A stretch of 64,000 bases of DNA from assembly GCA_044235645.1 (NCBI GenBank), contig JBIIHQ010000002.1, positions 62,001 to 126,000 on the forward strand. The letters are read 5' to 3'. The DNA is from OMIW01 sp044235645. GTDB taxonomy: Bacteria > Bdellovibrionota_C > UBA2361 > OMIW01. Below the pieces are notes generated by a model. It was given only the letters and a program-made list of their open reading frames with translations. It made no database searches and had not been told where the DNA came from. The translations under genes and the position numbers were made by a program. Below, in pieces: positions 28,425 to 37,511 of the stretch; the stretch's first letter is position 1, and each line of letters starts with the position of its first letter.

Positions 28425-29813
28425 TCACACAACTATCGGTACACGAAGCGAAACCGTTGAACCCTCCCCAAGGGTCGAGCGAATGGTGCATGATCCCCCC
28501 ACTTTGGCGGCAAATAGTCGAACCAGAAACAATCCAAGGCCCATCCCTCGTCCGACCTCTTTAGTGGTAAAGAATGGCTCTCCAATGTGGGGCAGATGGT
28601 CCGAAGAAATGCCGGATCCCTTGTCCTTGACCTCGATGGTGAGCAATTCACCCCGATCACAGATCGCGGCAGAAATTGCAATCGGCATCTTCGAGATATC
28701 CGAACGGGGTGTGGTCTGAAAAGTATCGCTCTGTGCCTCGAGCGCATTCTTAACTATTGAGCTGAGGGAAGTGACAAGATCGTGCTTCGAGCATAGAAGC
28801 GCAGCCTCAGCGAGAGGGGGGGCATCGAATGAAAGGTGCTCCTTCCCGAAGAGCTCAACGAGAGAATCTTTTATAGTCGCCCAGCTACAGGTTTCACAAA
28901 CCGAACCGTTATCATTGCGAACAGGTGCCGACATATTTTTGATAATCTCGGCACACCTTTGCACCTCCCTTTTGATGAGGATACTGTCCTCCCGAACCCG
29001 ATTGAGATGAGCCTTTGGTGTGCCAGGATTTTGGTCTAGGGCACTCACCTGCTCAAGTAGCTCCTCAGCAGCCAGAAGAATGGTACCAAGTGGAGTGCTC
29101 AGCTCGTGAGCGGCCCCCGCAGCGAGGGTGGTGAGTGCTGCTAGTCGGTGTTGATGTGCAGCGTCGATCGTGAGGGAAACGATCTGCTCATGCTTCTTTG
29201 CGATCGTCGCCGAGAGTTTGCTGATCAGAAAGGCGAGGAGGCTTGATGCGACCACGAAGGCAAACCACATGCCGGAAAGGTGAAGGGAGAAGAAATCTCC
29301 GTGATGGTGGTGTCCCATGAGGGGCAAGGGGCGATGAATAAAGAACGATATGCCGAAACCAAACCAACACAGGACTGTGACGAGCCACAGCCAGACGGGA
29401 GAAAAGACCATAGCAGCGACGGCTATATGGACGAGAAAGAGGATGGAAAAGGGATTGCTTGGCCCACCAAAGAGGCAAAGAAAAAGAGAGAGGAGAAACA
29501 CGTCAACGAATATGCCTACCTTGACACCGAAAGCGCGACTCGGTTGACCGAGTCCGGTAAGAAACCAGAGAACTACCTTTGAGATGCTTGCGATACCAAT
29601 AAAGAGACCTACTTCGAGAAGAGATATCTGAACAGTCGCAGCAGCGTAGATAGCGAGAGCAGTAAGAGGAATAACCGCGATAAAAGCCCACTTGAGCCAC
29701 GCAAGCCCGGGTGTCTCTATCCCAAACGGGGAGACCGGGAGTAGATGTCGGGATTCAGGATGTGATGTTACCGCAACCGACCCGGGGATGAGAGGTGAAC
29801 CAATAATCGACAT
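28425..29813 (-). CDS. regB: RegB/PrrB/ActS-family redox sensor histidine kinase
   Basis: 462 residues with six hydrophobic segments over residues 40-200. The quinone-sensing heptapeptide GGPSNPF is at 116-122 between helices, as in RegB. The H-box is LAAGAAHELSTPLGT with phospho-accepting His236. A Cys at 287 (QRCAEIIKNM) lies where the redox-active Cys of RegB is found. The ATPase domain has an N-box (SIVKNALEAQ), DKGSGIS and GRGMGLGLFL. An unusual run of His (GHHHHGD, near 167-172) sits in a periplasmic or cytoplasmic loop before the last helix. It forms an operon with regA. Confidence 0.92.
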   Translation of the reverse strand: MSIIGSPLIPGSVAVTSHPESRHLLPVSPFGIETPGLAWLKWAFIAVIPLTALAIYAAATVQISLLEVGLFIGIASISKVVLWFLTGLGQPSRAFGVKVGIFVDVFLLSLFLCLFGGPSNPFSILFLVHIAVAAMVFSPVWLWLVTVLCWFGFGISFFIHRPLPLMGHHHHGDFFSLHLSGMWFAFVVASSLLAFLISKLSATIAKKHEQIVSLTIDAAHQHRLAALTTLAAGAAHELSTPLGTILLAAEELLEQVSALDQNPGTPKAHLNRVREDSILIKREVQRCAEIIKNMSAPVRNDNGSVCETCSWATIKDSLVELFGKEHLSFDAPPLAEAALLCSKHDLVTSLSSIVKNALEAQSDTFQTTPRSDISKMPIAISAAICDRGELLTIEVKDKGSGISSDHLPHIGEPFFTTKEVGRGMGLGLFLVRLFAAKVGGSCTIRSTLGEGSTVSLRVPIVV

Positions 29814-29903
29814 GAGGGGGTAGGAACGTTGACGATATTAATGCTTTCTGAATGACATAATCTCATGATTGCGCCGAAATATTCAAGAATCGGTACTTTT
29901 GCC

Positions 29904-29918
29904 GCGACATTTTGTCGC
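29904..29918. promoter_or_regulatory. RegA/PrrA-type binding site
   Basis: GCGACATTTTGTCGC is a palindrome with 6-base arms and a 3-base centre. It fits every position of the published RegA consensus as I recall it, GNGRCRTTNNGNCGC. It lies between regB and the divergent TonB-dependent receptor. Its centre is about 44 bases before the inferred transcription start from the promoter at 29920-29948, a classic activator position. Confidence 0.65.
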
Positions 29919-29919
29919 A

Positions 29920-29948
29920 TTGATTGTCCGAACATATCGGTCCAGAAT
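29920..29948 (+). promoter_or_regulatory. Inferred promoter of the TonB-receptor operon
   Basis: TTGATT at 29920-29925 and CAGAAT at 29943-29948 stand 17 bases apart; each matches four of six consensus positions. The start of transcription would be near 29955. Directly upstream is the RegA-type palindrome. The weak boxes suit an activator-dependent promoter. Confidence 0.4.
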
Positions 29949-29994
29949 GGCGTCCGCCGTATTGGCTATTCCTTATTTTCAGTTACATTCTGCC

Positions 29995-32103
29995 ATGTTT
30001 TTGCCAGTCATTCTTCTAAATAGCTGGGCTGGAGAGAGCCTTAATCGGAAGATTTGTTTTACTTGTATTGCTCTTTTCGTTTTATTCTGTCCCAGATTTG
30101 TTCGGGCAGAGGAAGAGTCGGTTCTTTCTCCGGTGGTGATCGATGCAAAACATCCCGGGATGAATAAAGCGATGACGGTTCCTACAACCGAGGATGCAGA
30201 GCGAGAGATAAAGAAAACCCCTGGGGGTGTTGCCGTTGTTGCTTCGGAGCAATTCGAGAATAGATACTCGCTTAATTTTGAAGATACCCTGGCGCTTACC
30301 CCGGGGGTTTATGCTCAGAAGCGATTCGGTGAGGAGGTTCGGATCGCGATTCGTGGCTCCGGATTGTCGCGGGGATTTCATCTGCGGGGACTTACCTTGC
30401 TGCAGGATGGAATCCCTTTTAACCTCGCCGACGCCTCTGCAGATTTTCAGGAGGCGGATTCTCTTGCCTACCAAAGAATTGAGGTTTTTAAGGGCGCAAA
30501 TGGTCTGAAATACGGCGGCAGCTCATTGGGGGGGGCGATAAATATGGTGACCCGGACCGGGAGGAATATTCTCGGCGAGCAGGTGCGCTTGGAAGTTGGA
30601 TCGAATGCAACGTACCGGACGAATATTCAGACTGGTCGTGTATTTGATAATTCCGACCTCTTTTTGAGTGTGACAGGAACGACCAGTAATGGATTCCGCC
30701 AGCATGAGGATCAGGAGAACGTGAAAGCTAACGCAAATGTTGGCGTACAGCTGTCCGCTTCGGTTGAGACTCGTTTTTACCTCAGCGCAAATTCAATTCA
30801 GCAAGAATTGCCGGGTAGTGTCAATCTGAGGACAGCGCTTGAATCACCAGAGCTCGCAGACCCATCTTCGATACCGCAGGACTGGGCGCGTGATATGCGT
30901 TCGGTCCGACTTTCGAACAAGACAACTATAGATTTTGATGGTGAGGAAAAGTTAGATATTGGGGGATTTTTAAATAATAAAGACCTCTATCATCCGATTA
31001 CGTCATTTGTTGGGGTTATTGATCAGGAAAATATTGATTATGGGGTGTTCTCGCAGATCTCGGGTGAGTACAAACTCGCTGGGCTGAAGAGCTCATATCG
31101 AGGAGGAGTCACTACCCAATTCGGAACGACGGATGCAAAGCTATTTAGAAATGGAGGGGGTGCCCGCGGTAGTAAGCTGACCGACGGTGAGCAAACATCG
31201 GGGAATGTAGTTCTCTTCGGTGAAAATACCGTTGAAATCGTTCCCTCTGTTGCATTGGTGACGGGGGGGCAGTTTATCTGGTCAAAACGAGAGCTGGAGG
31301 ATCAATTAAGGCCCGAGGGAAGCGATAGTGGCCATTTTCGCTCTCTCAATCCGAAGATTGGCCTCCTTGGTCAGATGACCGAATCGGGGCAAGTATTCGC
31401 AAATGTCAGTCGAAGTTACGAGCCGCCCACCTTCAGTGAATTGACTCAAGGGGGGGGCGCGGGTTTCACTCCGGTGAATGCGCAGGAGGCGTGGACGGCT
31501 GAAGTCGGTACCCGTGGTGGGGATGAGGTGTTTGGATGGGATCTGAGTCTGTACCGTGCATGGCTTCAGCGAGAGATGCTCCAGTTCACCCCTGGCGGCA
31601 ACATTCCTAGTGCGACTTTCAACGCAGACCGGACGATTCATCAGGGGGTTGAGGTGGGCATCCTGCGGCGGTTGGTCAGCGACACCTTCGAGATGGGAGA
31701 TGACGTCGTCTGGCGAAATGCGTACACCTTCAGTCATTTTTTCTTCAACAGCGACCAGCAATACGCGGATAATCGAATACCTGGTCAGCCACGTCACTTC
31801 TATCAAACCCAGCTGCGGTATAATAGCCCGAGAGGCTGGTTCACCGCTCTTGATCTCGAGCTTGCTAGTGCTGCTGATGTTGATTTTTCAAATACGCTCA
31901 AGGCTCCCGGGTACGGAGTGCTCGGCATAAACGCAGGGTATGGGATTTGTGACGATGTCGACCTTTTTTTTGAAGGTCGAAATCTTCTTAACAAGGGATT
32001 TGTCTCGACATTCAGCACAATCGTCAATTCTTCGGGAAATACCGCAGTATTTTATCCCGGGGATGGTCGCCGGCTGTTTGGGGGGATTCGGGTGAGCTGG
32101 TAG
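29995..32103 (+). CDS. TonB-dependent outer-membrane receptor
   Basis: About 702 residues. A signal-peptide-like hydrophobic run ends at FCPRFVRA, then a TonB-box-like VLSPVVIDA. The plug domain carries RIAIRGSGLS, GLTLLQDGIPFNLADAS and IEVFKGANGLKYG. The 22-strand barrel region follows and ends on an aromatic residue (IRVSW), as expected for outer-membrane insertion. It probably takes up a ferric siderophore or similar metal complex; the substrate is unknown. ATG 29995 was chosen because a longer reading from TTG 29869 or ATG 29947 would run through a RegA-type site and an inferred promoter. The PepSY gene follows after 35 bases. Confidence 0.9.
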   Translation: MFLPVILLNSWAGESLNRKICFTCIALFVLFCPRFVRAEEESVLSPVVIDAKHPGMNKAMTVPTTEDAEREIKKTPGGVAVVASEQFENRYSLNFEDTLALTPGVYAQKRFGEEVRIAIRGSGLSRGFHLRGLTLLQDGIPFNLADASADFQEADSLAYQRIEVFKGANGLKYGGSSLGGAINMVTRTGRNILGEQVRLEVGSNATYRTNIQTGRVFDNSDLFLSVTGTTSNGFRQHEDQENVKANANVGVQLSASVETRFYLSANSIQQELPGSVNLRTALESPELADPSSIPQDWARDMRSVRLSNKTTIDFDGEEKLDIGGFLNNKDLYHPITSFVGVIDQENIDYGVFSQISGEYKLAGLKSSYRGGVTTQFGTTDAKLFRNGGGARGSKLTDGEQTSGNVVLFGENTVEIVPSVALVTGGQFIWSKRELEDQLRPEGSDSGHFRSLNPKIGLLGQMTESGQVFANVSRSYEPPTFSELTQGGGAGFTPVNAQEAWTAEVGTRGGDEVFGWDLSLYRAWLQREMLQFTPGGNIPSATFNADRTIHQGVEVGILRRLVSDTFEMGDDVVWRNAYTFSHFFFNSDQQYADNRIPGQPRHFYQTQLRYNSPRGWFTALDLELASAADVDFSNTLKAPGYGVLGINAGYGICDDVDLFFEGRNLLNKGFVSTFSTIVNSSGNTAVFYPGDGRRLFGGIRVSW

Positions 32104-32138
32104 GACGCTGCGGTCGAACAGAGACAGGAAGAGCAGGG

Positions 32139-33674
32139 ATGGTTAAGAGGCGACAATTACTTCTTGCGAAGGCACTTATGTTCCATCGAGGTGCGGCATA
32201 CCTCGGGGGCCTCGCACTAATACTTTTCTCGCTCTCGGGGCTTTGTCACGTAGTGATGACCTGGACGGGTCCCCAAGCAGTGGCATTCTTTCCACCGCAG
32301 ATGACTATCGACCCGACCCTTGTTTCGCACATCCCAGCGACGCTCCAAAGAGCGGGCATCGCGACGGCTGAGGTGGTCAAGGTGGTACAGACGGAGAAAG
32401 GGTCGCTTCTTCAGGTAACCGAGAATCATTCGAACCCGCGGCGATATTTCGACCTCACGTCAGGGGGGGAGGTTCCCGATTATGATCAGCAGCACGCAGT
32501 CTGGTTGGCGCGGTACTATAGCGGGACCAGAAAAGCCCCAGTTCGCTCAATTACGTTCCAAACGGAATTCTCGGATGACTACCCGTGGGTGAACAGATTG
32601 TTACCGGTATACCGGATAGAATTTGATACCCCGGAGGACCTCACAGTCTTTATCTACACGGAACTAGGGGCGCTTGGTGATATAACGGACAGTAAGAAAG
32701 TTTTTCTTCAAGCGCTCTTTCGTTGGGGACACACCTGGAGCTTTCTTGATGATGTCGAGGTAGGAAGGGTCCTGGCATTGTTTGTCTTCCTCGTCTCTAT
32801 TATCGGGATGGCTCTCTCTGGGCTGTCGATGATTTCTCTGATGAAACGAAGGAAGATGCCGTGGTATCGCGCGGTACATCGTTTAACCGGATTTTTTATC
32901 TGGCTCCCAATCTTGGCTTTATCGTCAAGCGGTTTAGTGCATCTCTTCGCCTCTTCTTCAGTATACTCAACGGGAGCGCGTCAGAAAGCATTGCAGCTTC
33001 CGTCCTCGATGGTGCTCAGTACAGATAGATTTGTGGCGGACGTTTCTCAATTAAACTGGTTGGCGGGGAAAAAGGCGACAGCCGTGAGTCTGATGGAGGG
33101 ATCGGGTGGAGAACGGCTCTTTCGGATTTCGATCGCGACCGGTGATGCGCCCCTGGGCGTTGACCGAAGCGCTCGGTTTAAAGGTGTTCCTAGTGAGAGC
33201 TCAGCAATTTTTGTCTCAGCGTCGACAGGGCAGAAGTCGAACGTGACTGACCGGGAGGTTGCGATACATCACGCGACCAAACATCTCGGTGCGGCCGCCA
33301 GAGGCGTATTCGATGCACGTCTGATGACGCAGTTTGGTCCTGTTTACGATTTTCGAAACAAACGGCTTCCGGCGTGGGCGATTGACTACAAGACCGAGAA
33401 AAAGGGGACGATGTTCATCGATCCTGCAAGCGGGATGCAGATCGACCACGTAACTTCTGACGAGAGGGTCGAGCGATATTCATTCTCTGTCTTCCACAAA
33501 TGGAATATTCTGACACCCTTCATCGGAAGGGCAGGGAGAGATGTGGTCATCGCTCTGGTCATTGCAGCAACAGTTTGCGCCACAGGGATTGGCTTCTGGC
33601 TTCGGTTCGCATCGATAAAGATGACGGCAAAAAGACGCGAGAACGTGGCTTGCGTTGAGAATGGTCCTTCTTAA
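32139..33674 (+). CDS. PepSY-associated membrane protein
   Basis: 511 residues with membrane helices near 18-38, 205-230, 245-262 and 460-482. Between them are two soluble PepSY-like segments (for example YRIEFDTPEDLTVFIYTELG and AWAIDYKTEKKGTMFIDPASG). His residues near helix ends (RAVHRLTGFF, and FHKWNILTPF) could hold heme. Members next to TonB-dependent receptors are thought to act as inner-membrane reductases or release factors for imported iron. AGGAAGAGCAGGG lies before ATG 32139. The operon with the receptor makes an iron-uptake role likely. Confidence 0.82.
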   Translation: MVKRRQLLLAKALMFHRGAAYLGGLALILFSLSGLCHVVMTWTGPQAVAFFPPQMTIDPTLVSHIPATLQRAGIATAEVVKVVQTEKGSLLQVTENHSNPRRYFDLTSGGEVPDYDQQHAVWLARYYSGTRKAPVRSITFQTEFSDDYPWVNRLLPVYRIEFDTPEDLTVFIYTELGALGDITDSKKVFLQALFRWGHTWSFLDDVEVGRVLALFVFLVSIIGMALSGLSMISLMKRRKMPWYRAVHRLTGFFIWLPILALSSSGLVHLFASSSVYSTGARQKALQLPSSMVLSTDRFVADVSQLNWLAGKKATAVSLMEGSGGERLFRISIATGDAPLGVDRSARFKGVPSESSAIFVSASTGQKSNVTDREVAIHHATKHLGAAARGVFDARLMTQFGPVYDFRNKRLPAWAIDYKTEKKGTMFIDPASGMQIDHVTSDERVERYSFSVFHKWNILTPFIGRAGRDVVIALVIAATVCATGIGFWLRFASIKMTAKRRENVACVENGPS

Positions 33675-33869
33675 AAATATCGTGATTTGGCGACCCCTTA
33701 CCCTCAGTGTTTCTTTCCCTCTCGCCGTGCCACGAAAGGAATGGGCATTCTTAATCCTTTAAATTTGCGGTCATTCGGCTTACGACACCGAACGGGGTGA
33801 GTCTGTAATAACCCTAGGAACCGGATAAGGTGACGATGAAATGTATGACCGGCGAACCGGGAGATTGAG

Positions 33870-34547
33870 ATGATCGATCAATTACAGAGCCTCTACAATA
33901 AGTTGGTCGGCCCAAAGGTCACACCCTTAACGAGTTCAGAGTTCTCAGAGATAAACTCGGAAAGAACGGGCATTCTAGTGAAGTCGGTCGGGTCTTGGTA
34001 CTCGGATTCGGATGTCGTATCCATCAAAAATGCCTATCCGGTCCCCGAGGATGAACGAAGGGGAAAAATCACGGTGTTCCGCTCCAGTATTTTGTCGGAA
34101 GGAGAGTCAAACAACGAATGTTACGAGGGAAATGTGCGATTTTATCGGGAGAGTGAAATTATACGAGGTATTTGCGATAAGATGCGGGATGAAATTTTGA
34201 GCAGTATCCCGAGTGAGCAGAGGGATATGTGGTCGAAAAGCGAATGGTTCGCCGCAATCCAGTGGTCTAATGGTTCGGAAGGACTGATGTATGACCATGT
34301 CCAACATGTCCATCGGGATTCGATAGTAGCCTCCTTGACCCTGGAGGGGAGCGGGACGATAGCAAAGATTCCTAGAAGAGATATCTCGGATATGGATGTG
34401 AGGGATATTTATGAGGATGCAGATCGTATGGAAGGGTGTACATACCAGGCTGGTCCCGGTGAACTGATGATAATTAATGCTGTTCATTACCCGGGGGGGG
34501 CTTGCATGCTGCTCCTCAGCATGATGGGGCATACCCTGAGAGATTAG
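33870..34547 (+). CDS. Unknown protein, possible 2-oxoglutarate/iron oxygenase fold
   Basis: 225 residues, not firmly recognised. A possible metal triad is His148-x-Asp150 (HVHRDSIVA) with a distal His206 (IINAVHYPGG), 56 residues later. This is the spacing of double-stranded beta-helix 2OG oxygenases, and PGEL before the distal His is also typical. The usual Arg that binds 2-oxoglutarate, about ten residues further on, is not evident. A GGGAG lies before ATG 33870. No signal peptide is visible. It stands alone after the PepSY gene. Confidence 0.55.
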   Translation: MIDQLQSLYNKLVGPKVTPLTSSEFSEINSERTGILVKSVGSWYSDSDVVSIKNAYPVPEDERRGKITVFRSSILSEGESNNECYEGNVRFYRESEIIRGICDKMRDEILSSIPSEQRDMWSKSEWFAAIQWSNGSEGLMYDHVQHVHRDSIVASLTLEGSGTIAKIPRRDISDMDVRDIYEDADRMEGCTYQAGPGELMIINAVHYPGGACMLLLSMMGHTLRD

Positions 34548-34663
34548 CTATTTTTGTCGAGATCAAACGGCCCGGACCTCATATTCCGCCAATTAGCGAA
34601 GCTAACTTCGACGAGCTCACTCTTCCATTGCCTCAGGCCCGGTTGTGAGCAGGGCGGTGAAAA

Positions 34664-34894
34664 ATGATTCCTTTTTGGATATCAGTGTTCTCAGTCGAGG
34701 ATCTTGTTGTCAGTTATCATGTCTCCGGAGTCTGGAGCCTCAGCGGTAAGCCGGGTACCTTCTCAGGTGAGGATATTCTCCATGATCTTGCCTATGATCT
34801 CTCGGCTGACTTTCGCAGCGGAATGACCGAAGATGCGCGGGTGGAAGGCTTTCAGGTCGTTATCTATTCGGCCGTTGCTCATGCGCCTCCGTGA
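34664..34894 (+). CDS. Small unknown protein, uncertain
   Basis: 76 residues from ATG 34664 with GGGCGGTG a few bases upstream. It has mixed hydrophobic and acidic composition and no known domain. It fills part of the 469-base gap before the ABC-F gene. It could be a chance frame. Confidence 0.3.
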   Translation: MIPFWISVFSVEDLVVSYHVSGVWSLSGKPGTFSGEDILHDLAYDLSADFRSGMTEDARVEGFQVVIYSAVAHAPP

Positions 34895-35016
34895 GCAGCC
34901 CGTGTTCCTCTCTCGTTACTGCAGCTCCTTTCCCCGAGCCAGGTTTGCTTTGCGACACCCGTTATCTCTGGTACTCTGATCGCCGTTTTTACGGCGTAAT
35001 ACAGTGCGAGGTTCTC

Positions 35017-36822
35017 ATGGCTGCCGGCGGGATAGGGGTCGTTCTTCACAATGTCTCAAAGGGGTTTGCGGATCAGCAGCTCTTCGATGAGGTTTCGTTC
35101 TCGATAGGAACGGGGGAGCGTATTGGGTTGTTAGGTCGAAATGGTCACGGAAAGTCGACGCTGTTTCGGCTTATCCTCGGCATTGAGGCACCCGACGACG
35201 GCAGTATCTCGATCCCCCGTGACTATCGGATAGGTCATCTCGCCCAACACATCAGCCAAACGTCGACGACGGTTCTCGCCGAAGCGGCACTGGGGTTGCC
35301 GGTGGAGATGCGGGAGACTCCATATGAGGCTGAGCGGGTGCTTGATGGGCTGGGATTCGATCGCGCGCTGTGGGGCCTTCGTCCCGAGGAGCTGTCAGGA
35401 GGCTATCGGCTTCGGCTCGAATTGACCAAGTTGCTCATTGCTCAGCCGAATCTGTTGTTGCTCGATGAGCCGACCAACTATCTCGATATCGATGCAGTGC
35501 GGTGGCTCCGCAGTGAACTTCGATCGTGGCCGGGTGAACTTATGATGATCTCGCACGATCGGGATTTTCTTGACGCAGTAACGACCCACACGGCGGGGAT
35601 TTATCGTCAGCGCATAAAGAAACAGAAAGGGTCAACCGGAGATCTCATTGAGATGCTGAAGCAGGAGGATGAGATATACCTCCGGACTCGGGATGCTCAG
35701 ATCAAACGAAAGAAGGAGATCGAGGAATTTGCGGCACGGTATCGGGCACAGGCATCAAAGGCGAAGTTGGTCCAGTCGAGGCTCAAGGAGCTTGAGAAGC
35801 TTGATATCGGCGATTCACTTGGAACTGAGGCTGACCTTTCTTTCCGTTTTTCAGCGAGTGATGTTCCTCCGAAGCGAATACTTGAGGCTCAGGAGGTTGG
35901 ATTTCAGTATGAAAATGGGCCGATTCTCTTCGAAAAGCTTACTCTTCTCGTTCGTCCGGGCGACCGGATTGGGGTGATTGGGCGCAATGGTCGGGGAAAA
36001 TCGACTCTCCTGCGGTGCCTCATTGGAGAATTGGTGCCGAAAAGGGGCGAGGTTTTACTACATGAGCGGGTGCGTCTTGGCTACTTCGGGCAATCGGCAA
36101 TCGAATCGCTTCAATCCAACGCGACCGTTGAAGAGGAGGTTGCATCAGCAAACGGCAATCTCTCACGGACGGCGGTTCGCTCAATCTGCGGTGCGGTGAT
36201 GTTCCCTGGTAGTCGCGCGGAACGTCCTATTCGGGTGCTCTCAGGGGGGGAGCGGAGTCGGGTGTTGCTCGGAAAACTGCTGGCACAGCCATCAAATCTG
36301 CTCGTGCTCGATGAACCGACGAACCATCTCGACCTCGAGTCGGTGGAGGGATTGGTCGAAGCGATCGGCACCTATCCCGGGGGGGTTATGGTGGTTACTC
36401 ACAACGAGTATGTGCTGAGAAAAGTAGCCACCACTATCGTCGCGTTCGGTGATGCGGGGGTTGAGGTGTTCGCCGGAACGTATGAGGAGTACTGCGAACA
36501 GAGGGGATTTCGGGATTCGGGGGGGGCGATCCAGGGGGTGCGGGGGCGGTCTCGGGCGGAGACGGGAGACCCCGGGAAGGACAGCGATGGGAGTGGCAGT
36601 GGGCTTGGAACAAAGCGACCAAAAAAGAAGAATGAACAACGTCTGCGAAAGCTGGAAAAACGATTTGAAGAGATTGGCCGTGAACTAGTCGCTATGGAAG
36701 GGGCAATTCAGGTGGCGTCTGAACGGGGAAATGTTCTTGAATTAATGCGACTGACCGAGAGTCGGCGAGGCCTTGAGGCAGAGCAGCTTTCGGCCCTTGA
36801 GGAGATTGAGCGTTTCGGCTAA
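35017..36822 (+). CDS. ABC-F family ATPase (Uup/EttA-like)
   Basis: 601 residues with two ABC domains in tandem and no membrane part, as in ribosome-associated ABC-F proteins. Domain 1 has GRNGHGKST, LSGGYRLRLEL and LLLLDEPTNYLD; domain 2 has GRNGRGKST, LSGGERSRVLL and LLVLDEPTNHLD. The linker between them is Arg/Lys/Glu-rich and predicted helical. The C-terminal ~65 residues form a charged coiled coil like the Uup DNA-binding tail. A Gly/Ser/Arg-rich region links the second ABC domain to the tail. ATG 35017 was chosen because GAGG precedes it and the ABC fold begins right after; a start at 34891 would add 42 unrelated residues. Confidence 0.93.
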   Translation: MAAGGIGVVLHNVSKGFADQQLFDEVSFSIGTGERIGLLGRNGHGKSTLFRLILGIEAPDDGSISIPRDYRIGHLAQHISQTSTTVLAEAALGLPVEMRETPYEAERVLDGLGFDRALWGLRPEELSGGYRLRLELTKLLIAQPNLLLLDEPTNYLDIDAVRWLRSELRSWPGELMMISHDRDFLDAVTTHTAGIYRQRIKKQKGSTGDLIEMLKQEDEIYLRTRDAQIKRKKEIEEFAARYRAQASKAKLVQSRLKELEKLDIGDSLGTEADLSFRFSASDVPPKRILEAQEVGFQYENGPILFEKLTLLVRPGDRIGVIGRNGRGKSTLLRCLIGELVPKRGEVLLHERVRLGYFGQSAIESLQSNATVEEEVASANGNLSRTAVRSICGAVMFPGSRAERPIRVLSGGERSRVLLGKLLAQPSNLLVLDEPTNHLDLESVEGLVEAIGTYPGGVMVVTHNEYVLRKVATTIVAFGDAGVEVFAGTYEEYCEQRGFRDSGGAIQGVRGRSRAETGDPGKDSDGSGSGLGTKRPKKKNEQRLRKLEKRFEEIGRELVAMEGAIQVASERGNVLELMRLTESRRGLEAEQLSALEEIERFG

Positions 36823-36897
36823 GCGGGGGTGGTCCTCCTTTTCAGGGGTGAACTATACTAACCCTCGCTTAAGGACTAGTGTGCTCGTGAGGATAAA

Positions 36898-37401
36898 ATG
36901 AGACATGATGAGTTGAGGGGTGTTTGGTCGTTCGGTCGGGGAGCTGTTGTAGTGCCCGCGGTCGTTATGGTGCTTGCTGGTGCAGTCTCGGGGTGCGTTC
37001 AGACAGCGGCGCAACACGCATCGCAGCTTCACTCCGAGGCGGACCGGCGACTTACTGTAGGAACGGTACAGGCCCGTATTTCGCGGGGTATGTCATCGAC
37101 CGAAGTGGTTGAAATTCTCGGTTCACCGAATATCGTCACGCGCGATCAGGGGGGAACCGAGAGCTGGGTTTACGATAAAATAGCGACGGAAGCGTCTTAT
37201 TCAACGGATAATGGCGGTTACGGGGGGCTTATTGGTGCCGGTGGAACGCCCGGTGCGGCATTGATACTCGGTGGACTCACCGGTTCATATTCCCGTGCGG
37301 CAGGAGCGAGCGCGACAACGCAACGAACTCTGACCGTTATAATAAAGTTTGATGCGCTGAACAAGGTGCGTGATTTCTCCTATCATACCTCCCGTTTTTA
37401 G
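36898..37401 (+). CDS. SmpA/BamE-like lipoprotein
   Basis: 167 residues. A lipobox (LAGAVSGC) around residue 33 follows a hydrophobic signal sequence preceded by a charged N-terminus. The mature part has RISRGMSSTEVVEILGSPNIV and ESWVYDKIA, the motif of SmpA/OmlA/BamE outer-membrane lipoproteins. It also has a Gly-rich insert near 107-125. The GAGG before ATG 36898 is well spaced. It is likely to sit in the outer membrane, possibly in envelope maintenance. The exact BAM role is inferred. Confidence 0.78.
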   Translation: MRHDELRGVWSFGRGAVVVPAVVMVLAGAVSGCVQTAAQHASQLHSEADRRLTVGTVQARISRGMSSTEVVEILGSPNIVTRDQGGTESWVYDKIATEASYSTDNGGYGGLIGAGGTPGAALILGGLTGSYSRAAGASATTQRTLTVIIKFDALNKVRDFSYHTSRF

Positions 37402-37511
37402 ACTGAAGTTCGTTGCGGATGTATTGCAAACTACGTACGTAATGGTGGCAGGAGGGTGAGGCCTCAGGCCGATATACGGGGAGATTAAAGGGAACAGAGA
37501 GAGGAATCACT

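Noticed and set aside
29869..29994. Longer reading of the TonB receptor from TTG or an earlier ATG
   Set aside because: The signal-peptide-like segment starts later, and the extra region holds a RegA-type site and an inferred promoter.
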